Shown: positions 50,373-59,441 of the stretch, piece after piece
How positions within the stretch are numbered: position 1 is the first letter of the stretch
Layout of the letters: every line of letters starts with the position of its first letter
Assembly: GCA_964484065.1 (NCBI GenBank)
Contig: CAZAEW010000010.1
Span: 25,698 to 89,697 of the forward strand
Source: JAEVLT01 sp964484065
GTDB taxonomy: Bacteria > Bacillota > Bacilli > Bacillales > Cytobacillaceae
Direction: 5' to 3'
Length of the DNA: 64,000 bases
Notes under the pieces: generated by a model
Seen by the model: only the letters and a program-made list of their open reading frames with translations
Databases searched by the model: none
What the model was told of the DNA's origin: nothing
Program-made: the position numbers and the translations under genes

Positions 50373-51482
50373 TTAAAAATGAATGGTTTGCTCCATTACC
50401 AGGGTTTCACGAAGCCGCTTTTCATTAAGCTGAAAGCCTATCCCTGATTCAGTCGGAACATCTACCCAGCCCTTATTCACGATAACCTCAGGCACAATGA
50501 TGTCTTCTTCCCAAAACCGGCTTGACGCTGAAATATCGCCAGGAATAGTAAATCCTGGTAAAGACGCAAGTGCAACATTATGTGCGCGCGATACCCCAAA
50601 TTCAATCATCCCGCCGCACCAAACATCGATACCTCTTTCAAAGCAATAATCATGAATCCGGATTGCTTCAGCAAGGCCGCCGACCCTGCCTATTTTGATA
50701 TTGATGATTTTGCAGCTGCCTAATTCAACCGCTTTGCGGGCGTCTTCAAATGTAACAATGCTTTCATCTAAACAAATGGGTGTGCTAATCCTTTTTTGCA
50801 ACTCGGCATGTTCAATAATATCATCGTGAGCAAGCGGCTGTTCAATCATCAATAGCTTGAATTCATCCAATGCTTTTAAACGTTCAATATCACCTAAAGT
50901 ATATGCAGAATTAGCATCGGCCATTAGCGAAATATCCGGAAAATGACGGCGGATACCGCGTAAGAAATCCAAATCCAATTCTGGATTGATTTTTATCTTA
51001 AAGCGCTGATATCCTTCTCTTAAATAGCCTTCTACTTGTTTTAGTGCATTTTCAAGCCTATCGGTGGCGATTACCACTCCTGATGGTATTTTTGATCGGG
51101 TTCCTCCGATCAGCTTTGAAAGAGATTTTCCTTTCTGTTTTGCATATAGATCCCAGATTGCTGTTTCGATGGCTGCTTTTGCCATTTGATTACGGCGGAT
51201 GGATCGAAAAATCCTTGATACTTCGCCCGGATGGTCAATCGGATGTTTTTGAAGCAGCGGGATTAAAAAAGAAGTTAACACATGCAGGCTTGTTTGAACC
51301 GTTTCTTCAGTGTACCAAGGAGAAGAGAAGGCTACACCTTCGCCATACCCGCGAATTCCATTTTCATCCTCGGCTGCAACAATAATCCCTTCACGATCGG
51401 AAACTTTACCTAAGTGGGTCAGAAAAGGAGATTTAAGGGGCATTTTGATTACATAAAGGTGGACAGCTTTAATTTTCATCAT
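50373..51482 (-). CDS. menC: o-Succinylbenzoate synthase
   Basis: MenC, of the enolase superfamily, dehydrates SHCHC to o-succinylbenzoate in menaquinone synthesis. The protein of 369 residues has the general acid/base lysine in RFKIKINPE (about residue 163), metal ligands in LMADANSAY, MIEQPL and CLDESIV, and the second lysine in IINIKIGRVGG. WCGGMIEFGVSR and SLPGFTIPGDISASSRFWEEDI complete the site. The start may be 51482 or the next ATG. It overlaps menE by 14 bases and is the last gene of the men cluster. Confidence 0.95.
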   Translation of the reverse strand: MMKIKAVHLYVIKMPLKSPFLTHLGKVSDREGIIVAAEDENGIRGYGEGVAFSSPWYTEETVQTSLHVLTSFLIPLLQKHPIDHPGEVSRIFRSIRRNQMAKAAIETAIWDLYAKQKGKSLSKLIGGTRSKIPSGVVIATDRLENALKQVEGYLREGYQRFKIKINPELDLDFLRGIRRHFPDISLMADANSAYTLGDIERLKALDEFKLLMIEQPLAHDDIIEHAELQKRISTPICLDESIVTFEDARKAVELGSCKIINIKIGRVGGLAEAIRIHDYCFERGIDVWCGGMIEFGVSRAHNVALASLPGFTIPGDISASSRFWEEDIIVPEVIVNKGWVDVPTESGIGFQLNEKRLRETLVMEQTIHF

Positions 51483-52953
51483 GATCCCCGCTCTCTAAAA
51501 TAAGGTCAAGCAATTTTCTCCGCAAAAGCTTATTGGCAGCATTTCTGGGCAGGCTTTTGACAAAATAAAAATGTTTAGGAACTTTATACTTGGCCATTTG
51601 TTCAAGACAAAATTGGCGAAGCCCATCCTCTGTACAAGGTGCTTCATCCTTTTTAACAATAAATGCAGCAGGCACTTGTCCCCAAACATGATCCTTTGCC
51701 CCCGTTACTCCGACATCAAGGACATCCGGGTGGGCCAATAGCACCGCTTCAATTTCGGCAGGATAAATATTTTCTCCCCCGGAGATTATCAGGTCGGAAC
51801 GGCGGTCAAGGACATATAAAAATCCGTCTTGATCCAAATAACCGATATCCCCAGTAGAAAGCCAGCCATCTCTTAATTTTTCAGATGTTGCATCAGGGCG
51901 GTAAAGGTAACCAGGCGTTACATTCGGTCCTTTCACGACTATTTCACCCGGTTCATTGGCTTGTGACGGACGGCCATCCTCATTTACAATTTTTATTTGC
52001 GCTGGAAAAAGGGGTTTCCCTGCAGAACCCAGCTTTGAGAGACTGTAATCAGGAGACAGGGTCACAATCTGGGAAGTGGTTTCGGTCATTCCGTATGTTT
52101 GGAATACCGGGATGTCCTTGTCAGCACACGATTGCAGGAGCGGCAACGGAGCCGGTCCCCCTCCTAAAAGCATGCAGCGGAAATAACCCGGCAGGCGTTT
52201 TTCTCCAAGTGCAGCCATGATCCGAGTTAATGTTGCAGCCACAACCGACATTATAGTTACTCCTTTACTGGATATATCTTCAATTGTTTTTTGCTCATCA
52301 AAGCTTTCATGGAGAACGATCGGCATTCCATAAATGACGCTTTTCATCAATATGGAATAACCGCTGATGTGGAATAGCGGCACGCTGCATAGCCAGCAAT
52401 CTTTTTCCATAAACCCGAGGTTTAGTGCCGACCCGACAGCACTCCACCAATGGTTTCCATAGGTTTGCATTACTCCCTTGGGATGGCCGGTGGTTCCAGA
52501 TGTGTACATGATCGTACAAATTTCCGATAAATCCATTTCTTCCAGTATGTTTGGAGTCATATCCGGTACTGTGAAAAGTTCTTCTTTCGTAATCATTTTT
52601 ATTTCCAATCTATTAACGGAAAAAGAAGATTCATTAATAAGGAGCGCTGCTTTGGAATCATGAAGCTGCCAGGCAATTTCTGATGGAGATAAGCGATTAT
52701 TGAGGATGACTGCCCGAACTCCCAATAATTGCAGGGCAAATAAAATAACAACGGTATCTAAATGGTTTTTTAAAAGAACCCCGGCATTATCCCCTCGAGA
52801 TAGTCCCAGTGCTTGGAGCTGCCCTGCCGTTTTCCATGATTGATCATAAAGTTCTTTGAAGGTTAAGACCTGATCATGAAAATAGATGGCCGTTCGATCC
52901 GGTGTTAAAAACGCTCTTTTTTTCAAAAAGTTAGGCATTATTTCAGTTTGCAT
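51469..52953 (-). CDS. menE: o-Succinylbenzoate-CoA ligase
   Basis: An acyl-CoA synthetase of 494 residues. The AMP-binding signature is IMYTSGTTGHPKGVMQTYGNH (about residues 145-165), followed by YGMTETTSQ, LSTGDIGYLD and the C-terminal lysine in PRNAANKLLRRKL. It activates o-succinylbenzoate. I chose the ATG at 52953 because AAGGTGAT is just upstream; a TTG seven codons earlier is the other option. A terminator hairpin stands between menB and menE, so menE-menC may be less strongly expressed than the first genes. Confidence 0.95.
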   Translation of the reverse strand: MQTEIMPNFLKKRAFLTPDRTAIYFHDQVLTFKELYDQSWKTAGQLQALGLSRGDNAGVLLKNHLDTVVILFALQLLGVRAVILNNRLSPSEIAWQLHDSKAALLINESSFSVNRLEIKMITKEELFTVPDMTPNILEEMDLSEICTIMYTSGTTGHPKGVMQTYGNHWWSAVGSALNLGFMEKDCWLCSVPLFHISGYSILMKSVIYGMPIVLHESFDEQKTIEDISSKGVTIMSVVAATLTRIMAALGEKRLPGYFRCMLLGGGPAPLPLLQSCADKDIPVFQTYGMTETTSQIVTLSPDYSLSKLGSAGKPLFPAQIKIVNEDGRPSQANEPGEIVVKGPNVTPGYLYRPDATSEKLRDGWLSTGDIGYLDQDGFLYVLDRRSDLIISGGENIYPAEIEAVLLAHPDVLDVGVTGAKDHVWGQVPAAFIVKKDEAPCTEDGLRQFCLEQMAKYKVPKHFYFVKSLPRNAANKLLRRKLLDLILESGDHDEN

Positions 52954-52972
52954 AGCATCACCTTCTTTTAGC

Positions 52973-53003
52973 AAAAACAGCCTGATGGAAAACCATCAAG
53001 CTG
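52973..53003 (-). terminator. Internal terminator-like hairpin between menB and menE
   Basis: On the minus strand CAGCTTGATGG and CCATCAGGCTG form an 11-base-pair stem with one G-U pair and a TTTT loop, followed by TTTTTGC. It lies within the men operon. Confidence 0.6.
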
Positions 53004-53018
53004 CCATGAAAGTATTAA

Positions 53019-53837
53019 TCAAGGGAATCTTGGAAACTGTCCAAAGTCAGGCTTCCGTTTTTCTTTGAAAGCATCGCGGCCCTCTTTTGCTTCATCCGTT
53101 GTGTAATAAAGCAAAGTCGCATCCCCGGCGAACTGCTGAATTCCGGCTAAACCGTCTGTATCAGCATTGAATGCCGCTTTTAAGAAACGAAGGGCAGTCG
53201 GGCTTTTTTCAAGCATCTCCTCACACCATTTTACCGTTTCATCTTCCACTTGAGCCAATGGAACAACCGTATTGACTAAGCCCATATCCAATGCTTCCTG
53301 AGCATTGTACTGGCGGCATAAATACCAAATTTCGCGGGCTTTTTTATGGCCGACGATTCTTGCCAAATAGCCTGAGCCGTAACCGGCATCAAAGCTGCCT
53401 ACTTTTGGACCAGTTTGTCCAAAAATAGCATTGTCAGCGGCAATCGTTAAATCGCATACAATGTGAAGGACATGTCCGCCACCAATTGCATACCCTTTAA
53501 CCATAGCCACAACCGGTTTTGGAATGACGCGGATTAAGCGCTGCAAGTCAAGAACATTTAAACGAGGTATTTGGTCGTCGCCAACATAACCACCGTGTCC
53601 GCGTACCTTTTGGTCTCCTCCGGAACAGAATGCTTTATCACCAGCACCTGTTAAGATAATTACACCAATTTCGGAATCATCACGAGCATAGGCAAATGCA
53701 TCAATTAATTCCATAACGGTCTTTGGAGTAAACGCATTATGTACATGGGGACGATTAATCGTAATTTTGGCAATCCCGTTATAGGTCTCATAAAGAATTT
53801 CTTCATACTTGCGTCCTGGTACCCATTCTACTGTCAA
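53019..53837 (-). CDS. menB: 1,4-Dihydroxy-2-naphthoyl-CoA synthase
   Basis: A crotonase-fold enzyme of 272 residues that closes the naphthoquinone ring. Key regions are CSGGDQKVRGHGGYVGDDQIPRLNVLDLQRLIR (oxyanion hole and flexible loop), VKGYAIGGGHVLHIVCDLTIAADNAIFGQTGPKVGSFDAGYGSGYLAR with the active-site residues, and the C-terminal EGRDAFKEKRKPDFGQFPRFP. The start is TTG with GGAGG nine bases upstream. It follows menH by 15 bases. Confidence 0.97.
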   Translation of the reverse strand: MTVEWVPGRKYEEILYETYNGIAKITINRPHVHNAFTPKTVMELIDAFAYARDDSEIGVIILTGAGDKAFCSGGDQKVRGHGGYVGDDQIPRLNVLDLQRLIRVIPKPVVAMVKGYAIGGGHVLHIVCDLTIAADNAIFGQTGPKVGSFDAGYGSGYLARIVGHKKAREIWYLCRQYNAQEALDMGLVNTVVPLAQVEDETVKWCEEMLEKSPTALRFLKAAFNADTDGLAGIQQFAGDATLLYYTTDEAKEGRDAFKEKRKPDFGQFPRFP

Positions 53838-53852
53838 AATAATTTTCCTCCT

Positions 53853-54668
53853 TTATTCTGGATTTGCTAAAAACTCACTAACTATTGTACCAAACTTTTC
53901 TTTTTCTTCCACATGAATTGCATGCCCGCTGTTTTCAAAAGTGATCCATGTGCTGTGCATAAGCAGCTTTTGCATTTTTTCGGCAATGTTGCAGAACTTA
54001 ACATCTTTTTTTCCTGTAAGCAAAAGTACTTTATTTTCAAGTTGGGCTAGTTTTTCCCACCAGGAGGGCTGGGATCCTGTTCCCATGCCAAGCAGGCTGC
54101 TTGCGAGCCCCTCTTCAGATTGAGATAAACGCTGCTGTCTGATTGAATCCTTGACAGCCTCCGTCAGATTCACCATCGTTTGAAAAAGCGGTATATTTTC
54201 CCAGTAATCAACAAAGCTGCTGATACCGTTTTCCTTTATAAACTGAGCAAGTTCACGATCTTTCATACGTCGTTCGTTTCTTTCTGATTCTGATGAAAGC
54301 CCTGGTGAAGCACTTTCTAAAATCAAGCAGTTTACTTTTTCAGGAAAAAGAACAGCAAAGGTTAACGCAAGCCTGCCGCCCATGGAATAACCAAGTAAAT
54401 TTACCTTTTTAATCCCAAGCTGCTCAAGTATTTGTGCCAAATCGGCAGCAGCAGATTCGATGGAAAAACGGTTTAAATCAGCAGGAGCTCCCGTTTTTCC
54501 GTGTCCGATAATATCGGGAATAATCAGTTTTGAATGTTCTCCCCATATGCTGCAAAAGGAAGACCATGTTGAGGAATCTCCCGTAAATCCATGCAATAGC
54601 AGGAGTGGATTTCCTTCTCCGCATACTTCAATATGGTAGCGGACACCGTCAATCATCATTTCCATCAT
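53853..54668 (-). CDS. menH: SHCHC synthase (2-succinyl-6-hydroxy-2,4-cyclohexadiene-1-carboxylate synthase)
   Basis: An alpha/beta hydrolase fold lyase of 271 residues that removes pyruvate from SEPHCHC. The nucleophile is S95 in LLGYSMGGRLAL, the oxyanion loop is LLLLHGFTGDSSTWSSF, and the histidine is in ENSGHAIHVEEKEKF. The start codon overlaps the menD stop (ATGA), so the two are coupled. Known as ytxM in B. subtilis. Confidence 0.92.
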   Translation of the reverse strand: MMEMMIDGVRYHIEVCGEGNPLLLLHGFTGDSSTWSSFCSIWGEHSKLIIPDIIGHGKTGAPADLNRFSIESAAADLAQILEQLGIKKVNLLGYSMGGRLALTFAVLFPEKVNCLILESASPGLSSESERNERRMKDRELAQFIKENGISSFVDYWENIPLFQTMVNLTEAVKDSIRQQRLSQSEEGLASSLLGMGTGSQPSWWEKLAQLENKVLLLTGKKDVKFCNIAEKMQKLLMHSTWITFENSGHAIHVEEKEKFGTIVSEFLANPE

Positions 54669-56419
54669 TGGTCACCATCGACATACTTTGATATTTCCTG
54701 GGAAACAGATTTCCACATTTCACGATGTTCTTCCGTGCTCCGGTCTCTTTTTGTGACGATTTCAATTACATTTAATCCTTGCGGTGTTTTTGCTGCTTCC
54801 ATCAACATCTGCAGCTGATCCCAATCTGTTGCACGGGTGAATTTTCCATTATACATCCTGACCACATGTTCAAAATCAAGATCAAGCGGTGTCCCAAACA
54901 AAAGTTCAAAATGCTTTGGATGCTCCGCTTGAGGAAGGAACGAGAATATTCCCCCGCCATTATTGTTAATGACGATGATCGTTATATTAAGGTTGTAGAG
55001 TTTTGCCGCCAGAAGACCATTTAAATCGTGGAAAAAGGTCAAGTCGCCGAGAACAAGAAAAGCTGGCTGCTGCGAAACCGCTGCCATTCCTAAGGCAGTT
55101 GAGATTGTGCCGTCTATACCATTTGCACCTCGGTTCGCCAAGACCCGAATCGATTTATCATTATTATGAAAAAAACTATCCAGGTCGCGAATCGGCATAC
55201 TGTTTCCGAGAAACAGGTCTGCCCCTTGCGGAAGTAGATCAGCCAACAGACTAAAAAGCTTGCTCTCATTTAACTCCTCTGAATCTCTGACCTGGACAAT
55301 ATTCTCTTTTGTCAGCTGATTCACCTTCAGCCATTTATGTAAAAAAATCAAATAGGAAGAAGATTCCATTTCTTCAGCCAAGCTTTCACAAAACATCGTT
55401 TCATTGCAATAAATCATTTCGGAAGCCAATGCAGCCGGATCACGCCATCCACCGCCGCCATCCACGACAAACTGCTCAGCCTGATGGTTTTCTTTTATGA
55501 AAATCGTTAATGCCTTGGAAACCGGCATTGCTCCAAAACGTATAACCAACTGAGGCTTCAAAAATGTTTTGGCATCTTCATTTCGTAAAAATGTATCATA
55601 GGCATCCACAATGTTTTCGTGAGGATGAGCTCCGCTCCTCAATTGTGATAAAGGATCTGCCAAAATTGGAAACTTCAACAATGAAGAAAGTCTTGTAACA
55701 GCAGCAGCAAACCTATCATTATCTATTTGTCCGCAAACAATGATTCCATTTTGATGTGTGCGGATCCTTGCGGCTATTTTTTTCAATTCTTCCTTGCTAA
55801 TCATCAAGTCTCCATTTTGGACGGCAACATACCTTTCCGGCCGTTCCTTTAAGTGAAAAAGATTTTCATCTTCAAGCTTAGGAATGAGCGGCTCGCGGAA
55901 TGGAAAGTTTAAATGAACCGGCCCAGCAGGAGCTTGCACAGCAGTTGCTGCTGCCCTTCCGCAAACACTTCTGACGTAACGCAGCATTTCGGTGCTGTTT
56001 TCCGGCAAGGCCATTTCAGCGAACCATTTTACATGGTGTCCATATAAACGAATTTGGTCTATTGCCTGCGGTGCACCGACATCGCGAAGCTCGTGCGGCC
56101 GATCCGCTGTAATAACAATTAAGGGAATCCTTGAAAGATAAGCCTCTGCAATAGCTGGAAAATAATTAGCTGCTGCCGTACCGGATGTGCATAGGATCGC
56201 AACAGGTCTACCCGTGGCCTTTGCAATGCCCAGCGCAAAAAAGGCAGCCGACCGCTCATCAACGTGCAGATGGATTTTTAGTTCAGGGTGTTCAGCCATC
56301 ACCATCGCCATTGGAGTTGAGCGTGAACCAGGACTGACAACTGCATTTGTCACACCTGTACGAACTAATTCTGCCACAAAAGCAGCAGTATAAGAAGTTA
56401 ACGATTCCTGATGATTCAT
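54665..56419 (-). CDS. menD: SEPHCHC synthase
   Basis: A thiamin-diphosphate enzyme of 584 residues that adds succinyl semialdehyde to isochorismate. It has the N-terminal SPGSRSTPMAMVMAEHPELKIHLHVDERSAAFFALGIAKATGRP with the cofactor glutamate in HVDERS, CTSGTAAANYFPAIAEAY, and the ThDP motif LGDLTFFHDLNGLLAAKLYNLNITIIVINNNGGG. I chose the ATG at 56419 because GGAGG is eight bases upstream. It lies one base behind menF. Confidence 0.96.
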   Translation of the reverse strand: MNHQESLTSYTAAFVAELVRTGVTNAVVSPGSRSTPMAMVMAEHPELKIHLHVDERSAAFFALGIAKATGRPVAILCTSGTAAANYFPAIAEAYLSRIPLIVITADRPHELRDVGAPQAIDQIRLYGHHVKWFAEMALPENSTEMLRYVRSVCGRAAATAVQAPAGPVHLNFPFREPLIPKLEDENLFHLKERPERYVAVQNGDLMISKEELKKIAARIRTHQNGIIVCGQIDNDRFAAAVTRLSSLLKFPILADPLSQLRSGAHPHENIVDAYDTFLRNEDAKTFLKPQLVIRFGAMPVSKALTIFIKENHQAEQFVVDGGGGWRDPAALASEMIYCNETMFCESLAEEMESSSYLIFLHKWLKVNQLTKENIVQVRDSEELNESKLFSLLADLLPQGADLFLGNSMPIRDLDSFFHNNDKSIRVLANRGANGIDGTISTALGMAAVSQQPAFLVLGDLTFFHDLNGLLAAKLYNLNITIIVINNNGGGIFSFLPQAEHPKHFELLFGTPLDLDFEHVVRMYNGKFTRATDWDQLQMLMEAAKTPQGLNVIEIVTKRDRSTEEHREMWKSVSQEISKYVDGDQ

Positions 56420-56420
56420 A

Positions 56421-57821
56421 TTATTTTCCTCCAAGCGCTGTGAGCATTGGTGTGAATTTCAGGCTGGTTTCCAAAAATTCACTTTCCGAATCCGAACTTG
56501 CTACGATTCCGCATCCTGCAAAAAGGGAAGCTTCTGTTCCTTGAATCAATCCTGACCGGATCCCAACAGCAAATTCCCCATTTTCTTTGTAATCAATCCA
56601 GCCAAGCGGTCCGGAATAAAAACCACGGTCAAGTTCCTCAACTTGTCTGATTTTTTCTACTGCTTCTTTCTTTGGAAGCCCGCCAAGAGCCGGGGTTGGG
56701 TGAAGACGTTCAACTAATAATAATATAGAAGCATCTTCTTTACATTTTCCAATCACAGGTGTATACAAATGCTGAATATCCCTGATTTTCATCAATTGAG
56801 GCTTGTCCGGTAAAATGACATTCTCACATGATTCTTCCAATGCTTCTTTGATCATTTCCACAACAAAGCGGTGCTCCATTAAGTTTTTACTGTCCAGCAA
56901 TAATTGTTTTCCTAAAAATTGATCTTCTTCATCTGTTTTTCCCCGCGGGATTGACCCGGCCAAACAGGTTGAAAAAACGTCTCTGCCTTGTTTTTTAACG
57001 AGCCGCTCCGGAGAAGCACCAATAAAGCAGTCCCCGTTTACTTCAAAAGCAAAAATAAAACTTTCACGCTGTTCTTTAAAGAGTTGGTACAAGACGGACT
57101 CACTTGAGATTTCATTATCAAACAAGAGTCTTAGTTCGCGCGCAAGAACTACTTTTTTAAGCGGTCCATTGCCTAAATCCTTTACCACTTCTTCAACCGC
57201 TTTTTTCCATTGCTCAGGCTTGATTACCTTTGTTCCAACATGCTTGGCCTGATTTTCTTCAATGTCCCGGACAAGGTCGTTTAAAAGCCTGTCTCGTTCA
57301 ATCGCCGTTTTTGTAAGTAACGATAGATCATCATGTTTTGTACAAACCAAATTAGTGGTCAGATAGGTTTCCCCTTTGATCACACTAATCATAAACTTTG
57401 GAATGTGAAAAAGAGTCTCGGCAAATTTTGCCCATAGCTCCGTTTTCGGTTTATATGGATCAAATGAAAAACCGCCAAACATTAATGGCCCAATGCCAAC
57501 CTCCGAAAAGGGATTGTCGATTAGACTGTCTGAAAGAAATTCCTTCCATTCTTTTTCTGCATGAAAAAAGCGGTCAGCACCCTGATCCGATTGTATTTGC
57601 TTCGATATTCCGATTCCGATAAGGATCATTTCATCAGAAGGATCCTTCCAGAAGAACCGTTCCCCAAGATAATGCTCTCTGCAATTATGAAAAAACAATA
57701 GAGGATCTATAGGATTGATTTTACATACATTACTGAATAAAATTGGTTTGTCCAGTTGTTTGGCCTGATTAAGTGCCTGCAAGACCTTTTCTCTAACTTC
57801 CGTTTCTTGAATGGTAACCAA
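56421..57821 (-). CDS. menF: Isochorismate synthase
   Basis: The first enzyme of the menaquinone branch, converting chorismate to isochorismate. The protein of 466 residues has the chorismate-binding core with VLARELRLLF, FAFEVNGDCFIGASPERLVKKQGRDVFSTCLAGSIPRG, LHPTPALGG and GWIDYKENGEFAVGIRSGLIQG...FAGCGIV. I chose the TTG at 57821 because GGAGGGA is nine bases upstream and the N-terminus MVTIQETEVREKVLQAL matches B. subtilis MenF. First gene of menF-D-H-B-E-C. Confidence 0.95.
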   Translation of the reverse strand: MVTIQETEVREKVLQALNQAKQLDKPILFSNVCKINPIDPLLFFHNCREHYLGERFFWKDPSDEMILIGIGISKQIQSDQGADRFFHAEKEWKEFLSDSLIDNPFSEVGIGPLMFGGFSFDPYKPKTELWAKFAETLFHIPKFMISVIKGETYLTTNLVCTKHDDLSLLTKTAIERDRLLNDLVRDIEENQAKHVGTKVIKPEQWKKAVEEVVKDLGNGPLKKVVLARELRLLFDNEISSESVLYQLFKEQRESFIFAFEVNGDCFIGASPERLVKKQGRDVFSTCLAGSIPRGKTDEEDQFLGKQLLLDSKNLMEHRFVVEMIKEALEESCENVILPDKPQLMKIRDIQHLYTPVIGKCKEDASILLLVERLHPTPALGGLPKKEAVEKIRQVEELDRGFYSGPLGWIDYKENGEFAVGIRSGLIQGTEASLFAGCGIVASSDSESEFLETSLKFTPMLTALGGK

Positions 57822-57879
57822 AAAAAATCCCTCCAAAACAGCCAAAATAGCTGTTATCCATTCATTTTCAGCTTATTTT

Positions 57880-57909
57880 AAGATACTACTCCGGTTTAAG
57901 TAATGTCAA
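57880..57909 (-). promoter_or_regulatory. Probable sigma-A promoter of the men operon
   Basis: On the minus strand TTGACA (57909-57904) and TATCTT (57885-57880) are 18 bases apart, about 60 bases before menF. Confidence 0.6.
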
Positions 57910-58108
57910 TATTAGTTGTCACTCCCAAAAGGACAATATCCGATCTGCTGTTTGCAACGAACAGGTTTATCCGAAAATTGAAACTCAAACCTTACAGTTT
58001 TCCTACTTCATTCCTTATTATATTACAAAACAATCAAATAAGGCGATTTTAGCAATCGTTCCATTTGGAGAGATGGGATTTACTGCCGTTCTATCAAGTA
58101 AAAAAGAA
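57910..58108. other. Spacer between the menF and menA promoters with an open frame lacking a start
   Basis: The plus-strand frame from 57851 to the TAG at 58187-58189 stays open for 113 codons but has no usable start in its first two thirds. The translation includes FIPYYITKQSNKAILAIVPF and ECGIHKLNFG. I recognise nothing in it. It could be a gene remnant or chance. Confidence 0.25.
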
Positions 58109-58137
58109 TTGACACTGGAGTGCGGAATCCATAAACT
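58109..58137 (+). promoter_or_regulatory. Probable sigma-A promoter of menA
   Basis: TTGACA (58109-58114) and TAAACT (58132-58137) are 17 bases apart, 79 bases before the menA start. Confidence 0.6.
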
Positions 58138-58216
58138 TAACTTTGGGCAAATCTCTATTGCTTTATTACTGCTAGTTTTACTTTTATAGATATTCTTATT
58201 AAGGGAGAGATCAAAT

Positions 58217-59155
58217 ATGCAGCCACATATCCATTCGAGTTCAAAACCCGGATTGGAATCAAACCGCGGTTTTCAAATTTGGTGGCAAATGACCCGTCCC
58301 CATACCCTGACAGCATCATTTGTGCCGGTCCTATTGGGTACGGCTCTAGCACTTAAATATGAAAAATTTCATATCGGCCTCTTTTTGGCAATGTTAATTG
58401 CGAGCATATTAATCCAAATTGCTACAAATTTGTTCAATGAATACTACGACTTTAAAAACGGTCTCGACACTGAACATTCTGTTGGTATTGGCGGTACGAT
58501 TGTCCGCGATGGAGTAAAACCGAAGACTGTTATGAATCTTGCTTTAAGTATGTATGTAATCTCATTATTACTTGGCGTATACATTTGTATGAACAGCAGC
58601 TGGTGGTTGGCTCTCGTTGGCCTGATTTGCATGGCAGCCGGATATTTATACACAGGCGGCCCGCTTCCAATTTCAAGCACCCCATTTGGGGAACTTCTTT
58701 CCGGTTTCTTTATGGGATTTTTAATTATTTTAATTTCGTTCTTTATTCAGACAAAAATGGTAAATAGTACAAGCATTCTTGTCTCGATTCCGATTATGTT
58801 CCTTGTCGGCGGGATTAATTTATCCAATAACATCCGCGATCTTGACGGAGATAAAGCAAATGGGCGCAAAACACTTCCTATCCTAATAGGAAAAAAACGA
58901 GCGATCTATTTATTAGCCGGTTTATTCACTGTTTCCTACCTTTGGGTTATCGCTTTAATTATTGCAGGAGTTGCTCCAATTTGGACCCTGCTTGTTGTTC
59001 TGAGTGCACCAAAAGCTATTCAAGCAACAATTGGTTTCATTCGCTTTAATCTTCCGATTCAAATGGCCCCTGCGATGAAAGCAACAGCACAAACCAATAC
59101 ATTTTTTGGATTTTTGCTGGCTATCGGGCTATTCATTGGATATTTTCTTTCATAA
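58217..59155 (+). CDS. menA: 1,4-Dihydroxy-2-naphthoate polyprenyltransferase
   Basis: A UbiA-superfamily membrane protein of 312 residues with about eight to nine transmembrane segments. It attaches the isoprenoid chain to DHNA. The first aspartate-rich motif is NLFNEYYDFKNGLDTEHS (about residues 74-91) and the second is NNIRDLDGDKANGRKTLPILIG (about residues 200-221). RPHTLTASFVPVLLGTALA is the N-terminal signature. It is divergent from the men operon, with a 395-base spacer, and ends at a very strong terminator shared with the peptide genes on the other strand. Confidence 0.96.
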   Translation: MQPHIHSSSKPGLESNRGFQIWWQMTRPHTLTASFVPVLLGTALALKYEKFHIGLFLAMLIASILIQIATNLFNEYYDFKNGLDTEHSVGIGGTIVRDGVKPKTVMNLALSMYVISLLLGVYICMNSSWWLALVGLICMAAGYLYTGGPLPISSTPFGELLSGFFMGFLIILISFFIQTKMVNSTSILVSIPIMFLVGGINLSNNIRDLDGDKANGRKTLPILIGKKRAIYLLAGLFTVSYLWVIALIIAGVAPIWTLLVVLSAPKAIQATIGFIRFNLPIQMAPAMKATAQTNTFFGFLLAIGLFIGYFLS

Positions 59156-59194
59156 AAAAAAGCAGCTTCTGCTAAAGCAGAAGCTGCTTTTTTG
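59155..59194. terminator. Strong bidirectional terminator between menA and the peptide genes
   Basis: A 17-base-pair stem (AAAAAAGCAGCTTCTGC and its complement) with a TAAA loop has T runs in both directions. It ends menA on the plus strand and the three micro-ORFs on the minus strand. Confidence 0.92.
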
Positions 59195-59216
59195 TGAATA
59201 TGTACATCCTATTGAA

Positions 59217-59276
59217 TTAAAGTAGACCGCCAAGCAAAGAATTTAAAAGACCTAATACTAATCCTAATAATGCCAT
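59217..59276 (-). CDS. Micro-ORF P3: 19-residue hydrophobic peptide
   Basis: The frame encodes MALLGLVLGLLNSLLGGLL. GAGGTGG lies about seven bases upstream of the ATG. The peptide has no charged residue and shares the LGLLN-LL-G-LL pattern with P1 and P2. It is the last of three tandem units and ends 23 bases before a strong terminator. It is far below the length that gene finders report. I do not recognise the family; it could insert in membranes as a single helix. Confidence 0.65.
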   Translation of the reverse strand: MALLGLVLGLLNSLLGGLL

Positions 59277-59330
59277 GATTTTCCCACCTCACATTTTCTT
59301 TGGTAAAGGAACATTATCCTGAAAAATGAA

Positions 59331-59393
59331 TTAAAGCAAACCTGTAACTCCGGCTAAAACTTGATTTAAAAGACCCAATAATACTGCTACCAT
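59331..59393 (-). CDS. Micro-ORF P2: 20-residue hydrophobic peptide
   Basis: The frame encodes MVAVLLGLLNQVLAGVTGLL, identical to P1 at 16 of 20 positions. AAGGAGGA stands seven bases before the ATG at 59393; another in-frame ATG two codons upstream is too close to that site. The conserved ribosome site, length and the shared GLLNQ-LAGV-GLL core show selection for translation. The peptide has no charge and only N10, Q11 and T17 as polar residues. Confidence 0.7.
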   Translation of the reverse strand: MVAVLLGLLNQVLAGVTGLL

Positions 59394-59441
59394 TTCCATT
59401 TCCTCCTTCCCAGATCCATTCCTTTTCACAAACTTCTTTTA

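Noticed and set aside
57904..58053. 49-codon ORF starting at an ATG between menF and menA
   Set aside because: It overlaps the menF promoter, has no ribosome site and conflicts with the longer open frame in another register.
59397..59399. Earlier ATG (two codons upstream) as start of peptide P2
   Set aside because: It lies one base from the ribosome site; the ATG at 59393 has the proper seven-base spacing and aligns with P1.
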